This document shows positions 7,012 through 16,100 of a stretch of 35,261 nucleotides of DNA, piece by piece. Source of the DNA: an uncultured Selenomonadales bacterium (lineage in GTDB: Bacteria; Bacillota; Negativicutes; Selenomonadales; Selenomonadaceae); assembly GCA_900321035.1 (NCBI GenBank), contig ONUH01000019.1, positions 1 to 35,261 on the forward strand, in the 5' to 3' direction. A model generated the notes under the pieces. That model saw only the letters and a list, made by a program, of their open reading frames with translations, was not told the origin of the DNA and searched no databases. Made by a program: the position numbers and the translations under genes. Each line of letters begins with the position of its first letter. Position 1 is the first letter of the stretch.

Positions 7012-7049
7012 TTTGTCTGTCGACAAATTTTGGACGATGGCGGTATAAT
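7012..7049 (+). promoter_or_regulatory. Symporter promoter with overlapping palindrome
   Basis: TCGACA (7020-7025), 18-bp spacer, TATAAT (7044-7049). The -35 is embedded in a palindrome, TTTGTC / GACAAA (7012-7017 with 7022-7027), whose right half continues as AAATTTTGGACGATGG. This resembles AAAATTTTGTACGATTG at 6961-6977 in the large inverted repeat. Confidence 0.65.
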
Positions 7050-7081
7050 ATAAGCATTCTTGGTAAAAGGAGCGAAATGTT

Positions 7082-8449
7082 TTGGACCTTTCTGCGGCGC
7101 ATATCGGTTTCATGCTGGCGACGGTGGCACTGGTCTTGGGCGGCGGCATTTACGCGGCGCGCTCCGTGAAATCGGCGGAGGGCTACAGTCTCGGCGGGCG
7201 TGCGGCGGGCGCGCCGATGGTGGCGGGCACGATTGCCGGTACGGTCATCGGCGGCGGCGCTACGGTGGGAACGGCGCAGCTTGCTTTTTCCGTCGGGCTT
7301 TCCGCGTGGTGGTTTACGCTGGGGTCCGGCATTTCATTTGTCATCATGGGGCTTTTCTATGCGAAGCGGCTTCGTGCGTCGGGGCTGACGACGATTCCAG
7401 AGCTTTTGGTGGAAAACTACGGCGCGAAGGCAGGCGTCGTCACCAGCGTCATCGCGTCGCTGGGAATTTTTTTCAGCGCGGTGGCAAGCTGTCTGCCCGG
7501 CGTCGGTATCCTGTCTGCGGTGCTGGGGGTTTCCCCGTATGCGGCGGCGGGCGTCCTGCTGGCGCTGGTGGTGCTTTACGTATTTTTTGGCGGCATGAAA
7601 AGCGCGGGGCTCGGCGGTATCTTGAAGATGGCCGTGATATGGACGAGCTTGATGGCTGCGGGATATTTGGCTTACGGCGCGCTGCCGTCGGGCACGGATT
7701 TTTCCGCGGCGTTTCCGGGCGACGGCTGGCTGAGCCTGTTCGGAGGCGGCGTGGGGAACGGGCTGGCGCATTTGGCGTCGATGATTGTCGGCATTCTCTG
7801 CACACAGACGTATGTGCAGGCGATTTTTTCCGCGAAAAGCCCGGAGGTTGCGGCAATAGGCGCGTTCACGGCGGCGCTGATCGTGATTCCCGTGGGACTG
7901 CCCTGTGTCGCTATCGGGCTGTATATGCGCGCTTTTGAGCCGGACGTACTGCCGCTTCTTGTGCTGCCAACGTATCTGTCGGCGCATTTGCCGCCGTGGA
8001 TTGGCGGCGTCGCGCTGGGCGGCGTCATGCTCTCCATCGTCGGTTCCATTGGCGGACTGTCTCTCGGCGTCGGCACGATGATTGCCAACGATATTATCGC
8101 CCGCGCGTTTTCCGTCACGGACGAAGGGAAGAAACTGCTGCTCGTACGGCTCGTCGTCCTTGGCGTCGTCGTTTGCGCCTGTGCGTATGCGATTGCGAAT
8201 CCAGGGGCGCAGGTGCTGATCTTGAATTACCTTTCGATGGCGCTCCGCGGCGGCGGCATTTTCCTGCCGCTGACACTGGCGGTGTTCCGACCGAAATGCG
8301 TTTCGCCGCGCTGGGCGTTGCTCTCGATGGTAGTTTCCACCGCCGTTGCGGTGCTGTTCTCGACGGTGCTGACGCCCCCGGTCAATCCGCTGTTTATCGG
8401 CCTCGCGGTCAGCGCAGTATTGCTCGCGCCGGGATTTTTGTCGCGCTGA
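7082..8449 (+). CDS. Sodium:solute symporter (SSS/SLC5 family)
   Basis: A 455-aa integral membrane protein with about 12-13 helices. The start is TTG at 7082, nine bases after AAAAGGAG (7065-7072); the ATG at 7077 is out of frame. SSS features seen are a first helix followed by SAEGYSLGGRAAGAPMVAGT (the family's D/E-F/Y-x-L-x-GR motif), GTVIGGGATVGTAQLAF in helix 2, and an FFGGMKSAGLGGI loop. Family members take up sugars, pantothenate, proline or short-chain acids with Na+; the substrate is not clear here. Its promoter overlaps a palindrome related to the operator-like repeat shared with the divergent exporter gene. Confidence 0.85.
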   Translation: MDLSAAHIGFMLATVALVLGGGIYAARSVKSAEGYSLGGRAAGAPMVAGTIAGTVIGGGATVGTAQLAFSVGLSAWWFTLGSGISFVIMGLFYAKRLRASGLTTIPELLVENYGAKAGVVTSVIASLGIFFSAVASCLPGVGILSAVLGVSPYAAAGVLLALVVLYVFFGGMKSAGLGGILKMAVIWTSLMAAGYLAYGALPSGTDFSAAFPGDGWLSLFGGGVGNGLAHLASMIVGILCTQTYVQAIFSAKSPEVAAIGAFTAALIVIPVGLPCVAIGLYMRAFEPDVLPLLVLPTYLSAHLPPWIGGVALGGVMLSIVGSIGGLSLGVGTMIANDIIARAFSVTDEGKKLLLVRLVVLGVVVCACAYAIANPGAQVLILNYLSMALRGGGIFLPLTLAVFRPKCVSPRWALLSMVVSTAVAVLFSTVLTPPVNPLFIGLAVSAVLLAPGFLSR

Positions 8450-8484
8450 TTACCGTTGGAAATCTTTGATTTCATTATAAATAG

Positions 8485-8530
8485 AAAAAGTGCGTCTGCT
8501 TCAAGTAATCTGACAGACGCACATTTTTTA
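8485..8530. terminator. Bidirectional terminator between symporter and uspA
   Basis: A 9-bp perfect stem GTGCGTCTG/CAGACGCAC (8490-8498 with 8514-8522), with A5 on the left and T6 on the right. It serves both converging genes; its right tail just overlaps the uspA stop codon. Confidence 0.85.
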
Positions 8531-8956
8531 TCGCACGATTAGTACGGGAACGGTGGCGTAATGCAGCACGTAGTGGCTGACGCCGCCGAGGACGACCGTT
8601 TCCATGGGGCTGAGTCCGCGGCTGCCCATGACGATAATGTCGGCGTTCTCGCGCTTCGTTACTTCGAGGATCGTGTCCGGCGGCGCGCCGACTTCGACGA
8701 CACTGGACAGATTGATTTCCGGCGGCACGCGGCGGGCATGTTCCGCGAGGATGGCATAGCCCTTTTCTTTCATCTCCGGCGGCACGCCGCCTCCTGTCCA
8801 TGCCCGCTCCAACAGGGACATTTTCCGGTTCAGGTCCGCGACGTGAAGCAGGCAGAGCGAAGCGCCGCTGAGCTTCGCGAGGTAGACGGCGTGGTCCAGC
8901 GCGCGGCCGCCCTCCGGCGAGCCGTCCACCGGCACGAGGATTTTCTTGTATTCCAT
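8528..8956 (-). CDS. Universal stress protein, UspA family
   Basis: A 142-aa single-domain Usp. The start at 8956 (MEYKKILVPVDGS) is chosen because AGAAGGGA lies five to six bases upstream; seven further in-frame codons exist. The first strand ILVPVDGSPEGGRAL and the ATP-loop region GSRGLSPMETVVLGGVSHYV match the family. The G-x2-G-x9-G(S/T) nucleotide motif has Gly where Ser/Thr is usual, so ATP binding may be altered. It lies 17 bases after the ABC-2 permease gene on the same strand and is probably the last gene of the marR operon. Confidence 0.9.
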   Translation of the reverse strand: MEYKKILVPVDGSPEGGRALDHAVYLAKLSGASLCLLHVADLNRKMSLLERAWTGGGVPPEMKEKGYAILAEHARRVPPEINLSSVVEVGAPPDTILEVTKRENADIIVMGSRGLSPMETVVLGGVSHYVLHYATVPVLIVR

Positions 8957-8973
8957 AGATTTCCCTTCTTTCG

Positions 8974-10107
8974 TCACGCTTCCGCAAGGGATGCGTGATT
9001 TTCATTTTCCGTCAGCTTCTTCCTGTCGGTGTAGAATCGATGGCAGAAGAACAGGGCGACGACGGCGATATAGACGAGGAACAGCCCGAAAAGCCGCGCG
9101 CAGTCCCAGAAGCCCGCGCCCCTCGTCACGAAGTCGCGCACGAGATGGAATTCCCATGTCAGCGGGAAGAAATGGGACAGCACCAGCACCCATTTCGACA
9201 GGATCGGCACCGGCCCCGTGGCTCCGCCGAGGATGAAGCCTCCCGGCAGGAACAGGATCATGCCGCTGGCGGCGACACCGGGATTCAGCGCGTACCAGCC
9301 GAAGAGCAGCGACATCATGCCCAGTACCCAGATGTAGAAGAATTGGGACAGGAAGAACCAGATCATGCGCCCGCCGATGACCATGTCGCCCCAGACGCGG
9401 AGGATTGCCATGCCGACGAAGAACGCGACCAGCAGGCAGACGCCGTAGGGCACCAGCCGGAGCATCAGGTCGAAGGGGGAGCCGTTTTTCAGCAGCGGTT
9501 CCCATTTATGCTCGAGCCTGAGCCGCGGCACCATGCCGATGGTGGCGAACACGAAGAACATGGACGAGAAGAAGAACAGGAAGCCCTGCGTCTCGCCGTT
9601 CGCCGTGGAGGCGGCGGGGTTGAACAGGCGGCGGCTGTAAAGCTGGATGCCGCCTTCAGCACCGCCGGAGGCCATGGCGTTTTCCGTGGCGACGATTTCC
9701 GGCAGCGCCTCCATGATGTCGGCGTGCTGCGCCGTGTTCGTATAGTCGTAATAGACGCCGATGCTGCCCGACGCGCCGTCAGTGTACCGCGCTTTTTCGA
9801 GTCCCTTTGGCAAGCAGATCACGGCGATGGCCTGATCCTGATAGCAGAGCGTCTTCGGATCGGCAGGGGTATTGAGGACTGCCGTGACATGCATGAAGGG
9901 GGAGGCGTCAATCTTTTGCGTCAGCTCATGGCTGTATTTCGAGTTGTCGAGGTCGATGACGGCCACGCGGGCGTCACGGATGCTGTTGTTGTAAAGCGCC
10001 AGCGTGAAGAACACCGCGACGATCACAGCGACCGCAAGAGAGACCTTTTGGTACGGCATCCCGTTTCCCGATAGCAGGAACCTGATTTCGTCCTTAACGG
10101 AATCCAT
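8974..10107 (-). CDS. ABC-2 type efflux permease (YhhJ/YbhR-like)
   Basis: A 377-aa protein with the usual ABC-2 exporter layout: one N-terminal helix (about residues 23-41, LAVAVIVAVFFTLALY), a large extracytoplasmic domain of about 150 residues beginning RDARVAVIDLDNSKYS, then five or six helices in the C-terminal half, including GYxxNPG-like YALNPGVAASGMILFLPGG. Relatives (E. coli YhhJ, YbhR/S) pair with an HlyD-type adaptor and an ABC ATPase to export drugs. The start overlaps the end of the adaptor gene by 14 bp, so the two are co-translated. No ATPase gene is nearby. Confidence 0.82.
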   Translation of the reverse strand: MDSVKDEIRFLLSGNGMPYQKVSLAVAVIVAVFFTLALYNNSIRDARVAVIDLDNSKYSHELTQKIDASPFMHVTAVLNTPADPKTLCYQDQAIAVICLPKGLEKARYTDGASGSIGVYYDYTNTAQHADIMEALPEIVATENAMASGGAEGGIQLYSRRLFNPAASTANGETQGFLFFFSSMFFVFATIGMVPRLRLEHKWEPLLKNGSPFDLMLRLVPYGVCLLVAFFVGMAILRVWGDMVIGGRMIWFFLSQFFYIWVLGMMSLLFGWYALNPGVAASGMILFLPGGFILGGATGPVPILSKWVLVLSHFFPLTWEFHLVRDFVTRGAGFWDCARLFGLFLVYIAVVALFFCHRFYTDRKKLTENENHASLAEA

Positions 10108-11200
10108 TGGCGTCCACTCCTATCGTCATGCCCGGCAAAACGCCTTCCGTCGGCTCGGTGTAGACGCGGACCTGAAAAGCGGTGAGATCCGCCTGCCCCT
10201 TCTCACGCGACATCTTCAGATCGGCAAAGCCCGGCGCCTGGGCAATCAGCCGGATCCTGCCGTCCACCTGTTTATCCCCGGCGACGGTCCTGCCTGTCAG
10301 CGCGTCGCCTTCGCGCAGGTTCACGATCTGCTTTTCGCTCAGATAGATATCGTAATAATAGCGGGTGCTTTCCAGAAGGATTACCGGCACGTTCGGCGCG
10401 ATCATCTCGCCCTGCTTCGCGATGATTTTCAGGATGCGCCCGTCTTCCGGCGCCCGGAGCGTCAGGCGTTCCTTGGAAACTTCCAGTTCCTTCAGCTGGA
10501 CTTCCAGCGCCTTCTTCTGCTGACGAAGGGCCTCTACGTCGTTTTTCCGGTTCCGCGTTTCGCTTCGCGCCTGCTCGATGGTGGGCAGCGCCATCGCGTC
10601 GGTGTCCCCTGTATCCGGCGCACCGGAGAGCAGCCGGGCCAGACCTTCCTCGGCGGCGACGAGATTCGCCCGGGCCGTGTCGTAGGCCGCCTGCGCCGCG
10701 TCCATCTCCGACTGGGAAATGACGCTTTCGCTGCGAAGCTGCACGGCGCGGTCGTATTCCAGCGACTGCCGCGTGAACGTTGCCTGCGCCGCCGTCACCG
10801 AGGCGCGCTGGGCGTCCACCGAGCGGCGGCTTTGCACCTCGTCGTTGTCGATGCGGGAAAAGCCGAGCCGTACGCTTTCCTCCTGAGAGCGGATCGTCGC
10901 GTCAAGCTGGGCGATCTGCGCTTTCAGTTTTTGGGTGGCGAGATCGACGTCAGTGCTGTCGATGATCATCAGCACGTCGCCCTTCTTCACCGTCTGGCCT
11001 TCCTGCACGGCTTCGTTTACCATGCGGCCGCCCACGGAGTCGAAGGCCACCTTCACCTGCTCCGCCGTCAGGATCCCTTCCTTCTTCTCCAGCGCTACCG
11101 CCACTGCGTCGCTGCCGCTGTAAAATAGCGTCAGCCCCGCGATGAGAAGCAGCGCCAGCAAACCAATCCCGATTTTTGTCGTCTTGTTCGACAAGTCCAT
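10094..11200 (-). CDS. HlyD/EmrA-type membrane fusion protein (efflux adaptor)
   Basis: A 368-aa adaptor. The start at 11200 has a clear GGAGG ribosome site. One N-terminal signal-anchor helix (residues about 10-28, IGIGLLALLLIAGLTLFY) is followed by a first lipoyl half (VKVAFDSVGGRMVNEAVQEG), a long alpha-helical hairpin rich in Gln, Ala and Arg (about residues 75-225), the second lipoyl half (ERLTLRAPEDGRILKI) and a beta-barrel domain. The hairpin would dock with an outer-membrane channel. It lies between marR (78-bp gap) and the ABC-2 permease gene (14-bp overlap), so it is the adaptor for that permease. A TTAG-N4-CTAA palindrome sits in the upstream gap. Confidence 0.88.
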   Translation of the reverse strand: MDLSNKTTKIGIGLLALLLIAGLTLFYSGSDAVAVALEKKEGILTAEQVKVAFDSVGGRMVNEAVQEGQTVKKGDVLMIIDSTDVDLATQKLKAQIAQLDATIRSQEESVRLGFSRIDNDEVQSRRSVDAQRASVTAAQATFTRQSLEYDRAVQLRSESVISQSEMDAAQAAYDTARANLVAAEEGLARLLSGAPDTGDTDAMALPTIEQARSETRNRKNDVEALRQQKKALEVQLKELEVSKERLTLRAPEDGRILKIIAKQGEMIAPNVPVILLESTRYYYDIYLSEKQIVNLREGDALTGRTVAGDKQVDGRIRLIAQAPGFADLKMSREKGQADLTAFQVRVYTEPTEGVLPGMTIGVDANGFR

Positions 11201-11224
11201 TTTGATTCCTCCGTTTTCATTTGA

Positions 11225-11236
11225 TTAGCTATCTAA
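11225..11236. promoter_or_regulatory. Candidate MarR/SlyA-type operator before the HlyD gene
   Basis: TTAGCTATCTAA: perfect TTAG/CTAA half-sites with a 4-base spacer. This is the same form as the known SlyA consensus TTAGCAAGCTAA. It lies in the 78-bp gap between marR and the adaptor gene. Confidence 0.5.
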
Positions 11237-11278
11237 CTATATGGACGCACGAAACTCTTTCCTGCAAAAATCAATCCG

Positions 11279-11761
11279 TCAGGACGCCAATTTTTCCAAG
11301 AGTCCGGTCAGCGCCTTTTGCTCTTCCGCCGTCAGCCGTCCCATCAGTTTCGTGATGCGGAGATAATGCTCCGGCAGCACCTCGTCCAGGAACGCGCGGC
11401 CTTTTTTCGTCAGGCGTACGCATTTTGCCCGCCGATCCTCGTCGTCGGATACGAGAGAGACAAGTCCTTCTGTCTGCAAGTTCCGGATCATCACGCTGAC
11501 CGAGGCACGGGTGATGCCCGCCCGCTCCGCCAGCGTGGACGGAGCACAGCCCTTCGGCGATTGATGAAGCTGAATCAGGACGCAGAGTTTCCCCTCCGAA
11601 AGGCGATATTTCCGTTGCAAAATGTCCATAATCCGGCTTTGGATCGTGCCTGCCGTCTGCAAGATCGTCAGCATCGCCAGCACTTCATTCGGATGGATTT
11701 CCGGCACGATACGGGCGTGACGCTCCAGCTCTGCCCAGGATGGCATCATGGATTGCTTCAT
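11279..11761 (-). CDS. MarR-family transcriptional regulator
   Basis: A 160-aa winged-helix repressor. The start at 11761 is chosen for the AGAAGGAGA ribosome site just upstream on the minus strand; seven more in-frame codons exist. The DNA-recognition region TLAERAGITRASVSVMIRNL (about residues 80-99) and the wing (SDDEDRRAKCVRLTKKGRAF, with the family's D-x-R-x5-LT pattern) are typical, and amphipathic dimerisation helices flank them. It heads the operon marR-HlyD-ABC2-uspA and is divergent from the RND pump genes. Candidate TTAG/CTAA-type sites lie over its own transcription start and before the adaptor gene. Autorepression and control of efflux in response to a toxic ligand is the likely role. 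Confidence 0.9.
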   Translation of the reverse strand: MKQSMMPSWAELERHARIVPEIHPNEVLAMLTILQTAGTIQSRIMDILQRKYRLSEGKLCVLIQLHQSPKGCAPSTLAERAGITRASVSVMIRNLQTEGLVSLVSDDEDRRAKCVRLTKKGRAFLDEVLPEHYLRITKLMGRLTAEEQKALTGLLEKLAS

Positions 11762-11793
11762 GTCGTCTCCTTCTGCTATCAAAAAATAATTAA

Positions 11794-11835
11794 TTGACTA
11801 ACTAATAATATAGTTTCTGTCTTTTTGGTTGTCAA
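11794..11835 (-). promoter_or_regulatory. marR promoter with candidate operator at the start point
   Basis: Minus strand: perfect TTGACA (11830-11835), 17-bp spacer, TATATT (11807-11812). Directly downstream, covering the predicted start point, is TTGACTAACTAA (11794-11805), a one-sided match to the TTAG-N4-CTAA site found before the HlyD gene. Confidence 0.6.
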
Positions 11836-11864
11836 GGAATTTTTGTGCGTTTTGTTGATTTAAC

Positions 11865-11893
11865 TTGATATATTATCATTGATATATTATTAT
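11865..11893 (+). promoter_or_regulatory. RND operon promoter built on a tandem 14-bp repeat
   Basis: TTGATATATTATCA (11865-11878) is repeated at once as TTGATATATTATTA (11879-11892), 13 of 14 bases identical. The first TTGATA can be the -35 and TATTAT (11888-11893) the -10, with a 17-bp spacer. The first unit contains a palindrome, TGATA-N3-TATCA. Promoter and regulator site therefore coincide. Confidence 0.55.
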
Positions 11894-11957
11894 AAATATT
11901 ATTATGCGAATTTTATGCGCGAAAGCGCGGATGGACAATAGGGAGGCTGCGAATCTT

Positions 11958-13151
11958 ATGATGAACGGAAAGAAAAAGCTTTTGGGCGGATTGTTGTCGG
12001 CGATGCTGGCGGCAGGAATCTTTGCAGGCTGCGGCGGGCAGCAGGCGCAGCAGGGACCTCAGGGGACGCCGGTCAAGGCGATGAAGGTCCTGAAGCAGGA
12101 TACGCCTCTTACTACAGAGTTTGCGGGGCAGGTGCGCGGCAAAGACGAGGTCAAGATCCTGCCGCGGGTTTCCGGCGCGATCGTGGAGAAATATGTGCAT
12201 GGCGGTCAGTTCGTCAATGAGGGGCAGCCGCTTTACCGCATCGATCCGCGCCAATACGAGGCGGCGGTGCTTTCCGCGCAGGCCACTCTCGCCCAGTCCC
12301 AGGCGACGCTGGACAACGCCATCATCGATTTGCAGCGCGACGAGGAGCTTTTAGCTTCTGCGGCGATTTCCGAGCAGACGGTGACGACCCAAAGGGCGCG
12401 GGTCAACGAATACGGGGCCGTGGTTGAGGCAAACGCCGCGCTGCTCCAAAGGGCGAATGACAATCTTGACGATACCATGGTTTACGCGCCGATGTCCGGG
12501 CGCCTCGACGTCAACGACGTGGCGGTAGGTACTTACGCGACCAGCGGTCAGACTGCGCTGGTCACCATCGGCACCGTCGATCCGGTCTATGTGCAGTTCA
12601 GCATTTCCGAGACGGAATATCTGAAATATTTTGGATTGGGTCAGAAAAACGCCAGCAGTGCGAATAGTGAGAATGAGGGACCTGTCATGGTCAGTATCAC
12701 GCTGACGGACGGCAATATGTATCCGCAGAAGGGGCAGATCGTACAGGCCGACCGTGCCCTGTCCGAGAACACGGGCACGCTGACATTGAAGGCGCTGTTC
12801 CCGAACCCGAGCGGTATTTTGCTTCCGGGGATGTTCGCCCGGGTGCGCCTGAGCGGCGAGACGGTGCCGAATGCGCTCCTTGTGCCTCAGCGCGCGATCC
12901 AGCAGGTGTTGGACAAGACCTTCGTGCTGGTGGTCGGCGACGACGGCAAGTCTCAGGCACGCAGCGTCGAACTCGGAGAGAAGGTCGGAAGCTACTATAT
13001 TATTAGGAGAGGCGTCACGGAAACCGACAATGTGATAGTCGAGGGCCTGACCAAATTGCAGGACGGCATGGACCTTAAGGTCACGACGGTGACGCCGGAT
13101 CAGATGGGATTCACGCTGGTGGCCTCGCCTTCCGTTTCGGACAGGAAGTAA
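11958..13151 (+). CDS. RND efflux periplasmic adaptor, AcrA/MexA-type lipoprotein
   Basis: A 397-aa adaptor. ATG 11958 (or the next codon, 11961) is used because GGGAGG lies 11 bases upstream. A lipoprotein signal peptide ends in the lipobox IFAG-Cys25, so the protein should be anchored to the membrane by lipid. Then follow a beta-barrel strand (TTEFAGQVRGKDEVKILPRV), lipoyl halves (SGAIVEKYVHGGQFVNEGQP and, after the hairpin, DDTMVYAPMSGRLDVNDVAV), a short helical hairpin, and a membrane-proximal domain (PQRAIQQVLDKTFVLVV). It joins the RND pump encoded 19 bases downstream to an outer-membrane channel. The two genes form an operon divergent from marR. Confidence 0.92.
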   Translation: MMNGKKKLLGGLLSAMLAAGIFAGCGGQQAQQGPQGTPVKAMKVLKQDTPLTTEFAGQVRGKDEVKILPRVSGAIVEKYVHGGQFVNEGQPLYRIDPRQYEAAVLSAQATLAQSQATLDNAIIDLQRDEELLASAAISEQTVTTQRARVNEYGAVVEANAALLQRANDNLDDTMVYAPMSGRLDVNDVAVGTYATSGQTALVTIGTVDPVYVQFSISETEYLKYFGLGQKNASSANSENEGPVMVSITLTDGNMYPQKGQIVQADRALSENTGTLTLKALFPNPSGILLPGMFARVRLSGETVPNALLVPQRAIQQVLDKTFVLVVGDDGKSQARSVELGEKVGSYYIIRRGVTETDNVIVEGLTKLQDGMDLKVTTVTPDQMGFTLVASPSVSDRK

Positions 13152-13170
13152 GGGATAAGGAGAATAGACA

Positions 13171-16100
13171 ATGTCAAGATTCTTCATAGATCGTCCGATT
13201 TTCGCCATTGTCGTCGCTCTCTTGCTGGTCATCATTGGCGCCATTGCGGGCTTTAGCCTGCCAATCGCGCAGTATCCGCAGATCTCGCCGCCGACGGTCA
13301 GCGTCCAGACGACCTACACGGGCGCCAGCGGCAAGGTCGTCAACGACACCGTTGCCCAGGTCATCGAGCAGCAGGTCAACGGCACCCAGGGCATGGACTA
13401 TATGTCCTCCACCTCGGACGACAGCGGCGCCTATACGCTGAACGTTTATTTCGAGCTTGGCACGAACGGCGACATGGATTCGGTGCTGGTGCAGAATAAC
13501 GTATCGATCGCAACGTCGAGCCTGCCTTCCGAAGTCACTGCCTACGGCGTCACGACGAAAAAATCGTCCCAGGACATGACGCTGGTCGGCGCGGTTTCTT
13601 CGCCGAACGGAAGCTTCGACCGGAATTTCATCAAAAACTACCTTGATATTTATCTGATCGACCAGGTCAAGCGCGTACACGGCGTCGGCGACGTCAACGT
13701 CTTTGCCACCAATTACACAATGCGCGTCTGGCTGAACCCGGACAAGATTGCCGAACTGGGGATCACGATTTCCGACGTGGTGAACGCCATCAGGGATCAG
13801 AACGTGCAGGCTCCCGGCGGCACAGTGGGCATGATGCCCGCCCCGGATACGCAGGAACGTCAGTACACAGGTATCGTGCAGGGCCGTCTCGAGACGCCGG
13901 AGGATTTCCAGCGCGTCATCGTCAAGGCTGGGGAGAATGGCTCCTTCGTGCGTCTCGGAGACATTGCCCGCATCGCGCCCGGTCAGCTGCAGATTGCCAC
14001 CGAGACCTCGACGAACGGCGAGGCTTCCGTCGGTTTTGCGGTCATGCTGACCGACGACGCCAACGCGCTGGAGACCGTCAAGGATGTCAAGAAGGTTATC
14101 GAGTCGGCGAAGAAAGATTTCCCGCCGGACATGGCCTATACCGAGATCGTCGACAACACGGAGTTCATCACCGCATCGCTGGCGGAGGTCGTAGAGACCT
14201 TTGTCGAGGCGCTTTTGATCGTGCTTGTCGTCGTGTTCGTCTTCCTGCAGAACTGGCGCGCGACGCTGATTCCGATGCTGGCCGTGCCCGTGTCGATGGT
14301 CGCGACCTTCATTTCCTTCGTTCCTTTTGGTTTTACCATCAATACGCTGACGCTTTTCGCGATGGTGCTTGCCATCGGCCTCGTCGTCGACGACGCTATC
14401 GTCGTCGTCGAGAACGTCGAGGAGCACATGGAGAAGGACAACCTCGGCCCGAAGGAGGCGACGCAGGTCGCCATGGACGAGGTGCAGGGCGCGGTCCTCG
14501 GCACGACTTTCGTGCTGGTGGCGGTGTTCGTGCCCGTGGCGTTCCTCGGCGGAATGACGGGCGTACTTTATAAGCAGTTCGCGCTGACCATGGCGGTTTC
14601 CGTCTGCTTCTCGACTTTGACGGCGCTGACGCTGACGCCGGCCCTTTGTGCGACATTGCTGAGACGTCATGAACCGAATGCGAAAAAGAACGGCGTCCTG
14701 GACAAATTCTTCGGCACGTTCAACGATTGGTTCGAGCGCGTGAAGAACATTTACACGGACAAGGTCTCTTGGTTCATCGCGCACGAGAAATTGGCCGCCG
14801 TTATCCTCGCTGTGTTCCTGGGCGGTTTTTATGTAATGAACAAACTGGTTCCGACCACTTTCGTGCCGGATGAGGACCAGGGGTATTTCGTTACCTATGT
14901 GGCCATGCCGGAAGGCACCTCTCTGAACCGTACCGAGGAAACGGTGAACCGTCTGGGGGAGGAAATAAAGAAACTGACGGGCGTGGAAAATGTCATGACC
15001 GTTTGCGGCTATGACATCACTACGTCGGCGACGAAGTCCAGTGCGGGTACGATTTTTGTCGGCCTTACGGACTGGGAGAAGCGAGAGTCCAAGGAACTGA
15101 GCGTCAATGCTCTCATCGGCAAGATTTTCCAACTGGGTGCGGTGAACTATCCCGAGGCGTCGGTCATCGCATTCAACCCGCCGTCCCTTCCGGGTCTCGG
15201 CAACGTCGGCGGCTTCTCGCTTCAGCTTCAGGATATGTCCGGCCATACGGACGAAGAGCTGAATGCGCTCGGCCAACAGATCGTCAAGGCGGCGAACCAG
15301 CGTCCGGAGCTTCAGGGCGTCTATACTACCTTCAATATCAACTCCCCGCGCTACAATTTCGACATCGACCGTGAGAAGGTCAAGACGCTGGGCGTCAACC
15401 TCTCCGACGTGTTCACGGCGCTGCAGGTGAATTTCGGCGGCACGTCGGTCAACGATTTCAACCGTTTCGGCCGGACTTACAAGGTCATGCTCCAGTCGGA
15501 CACGACCTACCGCAACGAGGTCGAAGCCGCAAAATTCGTTTACGTGCGGAACAATATCGGTACGATGATTCCGCTGGACGCGCTGATCAATCCGCGTGTC
15601 AATACGGGAGCGTCGATCATCTCGCGCTTCAACGCATCCCGCTGCATCACGTTCCAGGGCAACGCAGCGCCCGGCTACAGCTCCGGTCAGGCGCTGGACG
15701 CTATCGAGGAGGTCGTGCGGGAGAACGCGCCGACGGGCTTCAATATCGACTGGTCGGGGCAGAGCCGACAGGAGAAAAAGGCCGGCAGCAAGATGAGCCA
15801 GGTGCTGATGATGTCCCTGCTCTTCGTGTTCCTGTGCCTTGCCGCGCTCTATGAGAGCTGGAGCGTTCCGTTCTCGGTATTGATGACGGTGCCCACGGGC
15901 GTTTTCGGTGCGTATCTCGCCGAGTTTGTCTTTAATCAGGCGAACAGCGTCTATATGCAGATCGGCCTGATCATGATCATCGGCCTCGCGGCGAAGAACG
16001 CGATCCTGATCGTGGAGTTCGCAAAGGCGGACAAGGACAACGGCATGGATATAGTGGAAGCTGCGGTCAAGGCGGCGGGCATGCGTCTCCGTCCAATCCT

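Noticed and set aside
6785..7102. N-terminal extension of the MFS protein
   Set aside because: The extra 106 residues would be encoded by promoter and operator DNA; a good ribosome site precedes the internal GTG at 6784.
8995..10074. Plus-strand open frame (359 codons) opposite the ABC-2 permease
   Set aside because: The product is strongly charged and low-complexity (Glu, Arg, His, Asp), as expected from the complement of a membrane-protein gene.
11865..11892. FNR/CRP box at the RND promoter
   Set aside because: The repeat has TTGAT but the second half-site spacing does not fit TTGAT-N4-ATCAA.
13174..15276. Long minus-strand open frame (700 codons) opposite the RND pump gene
   Set aside because: It mirrors the codon pattern of the certain RND gene; its product is rich in His, Arg and Asp with no recognisable domain, and it has no ribosome site.
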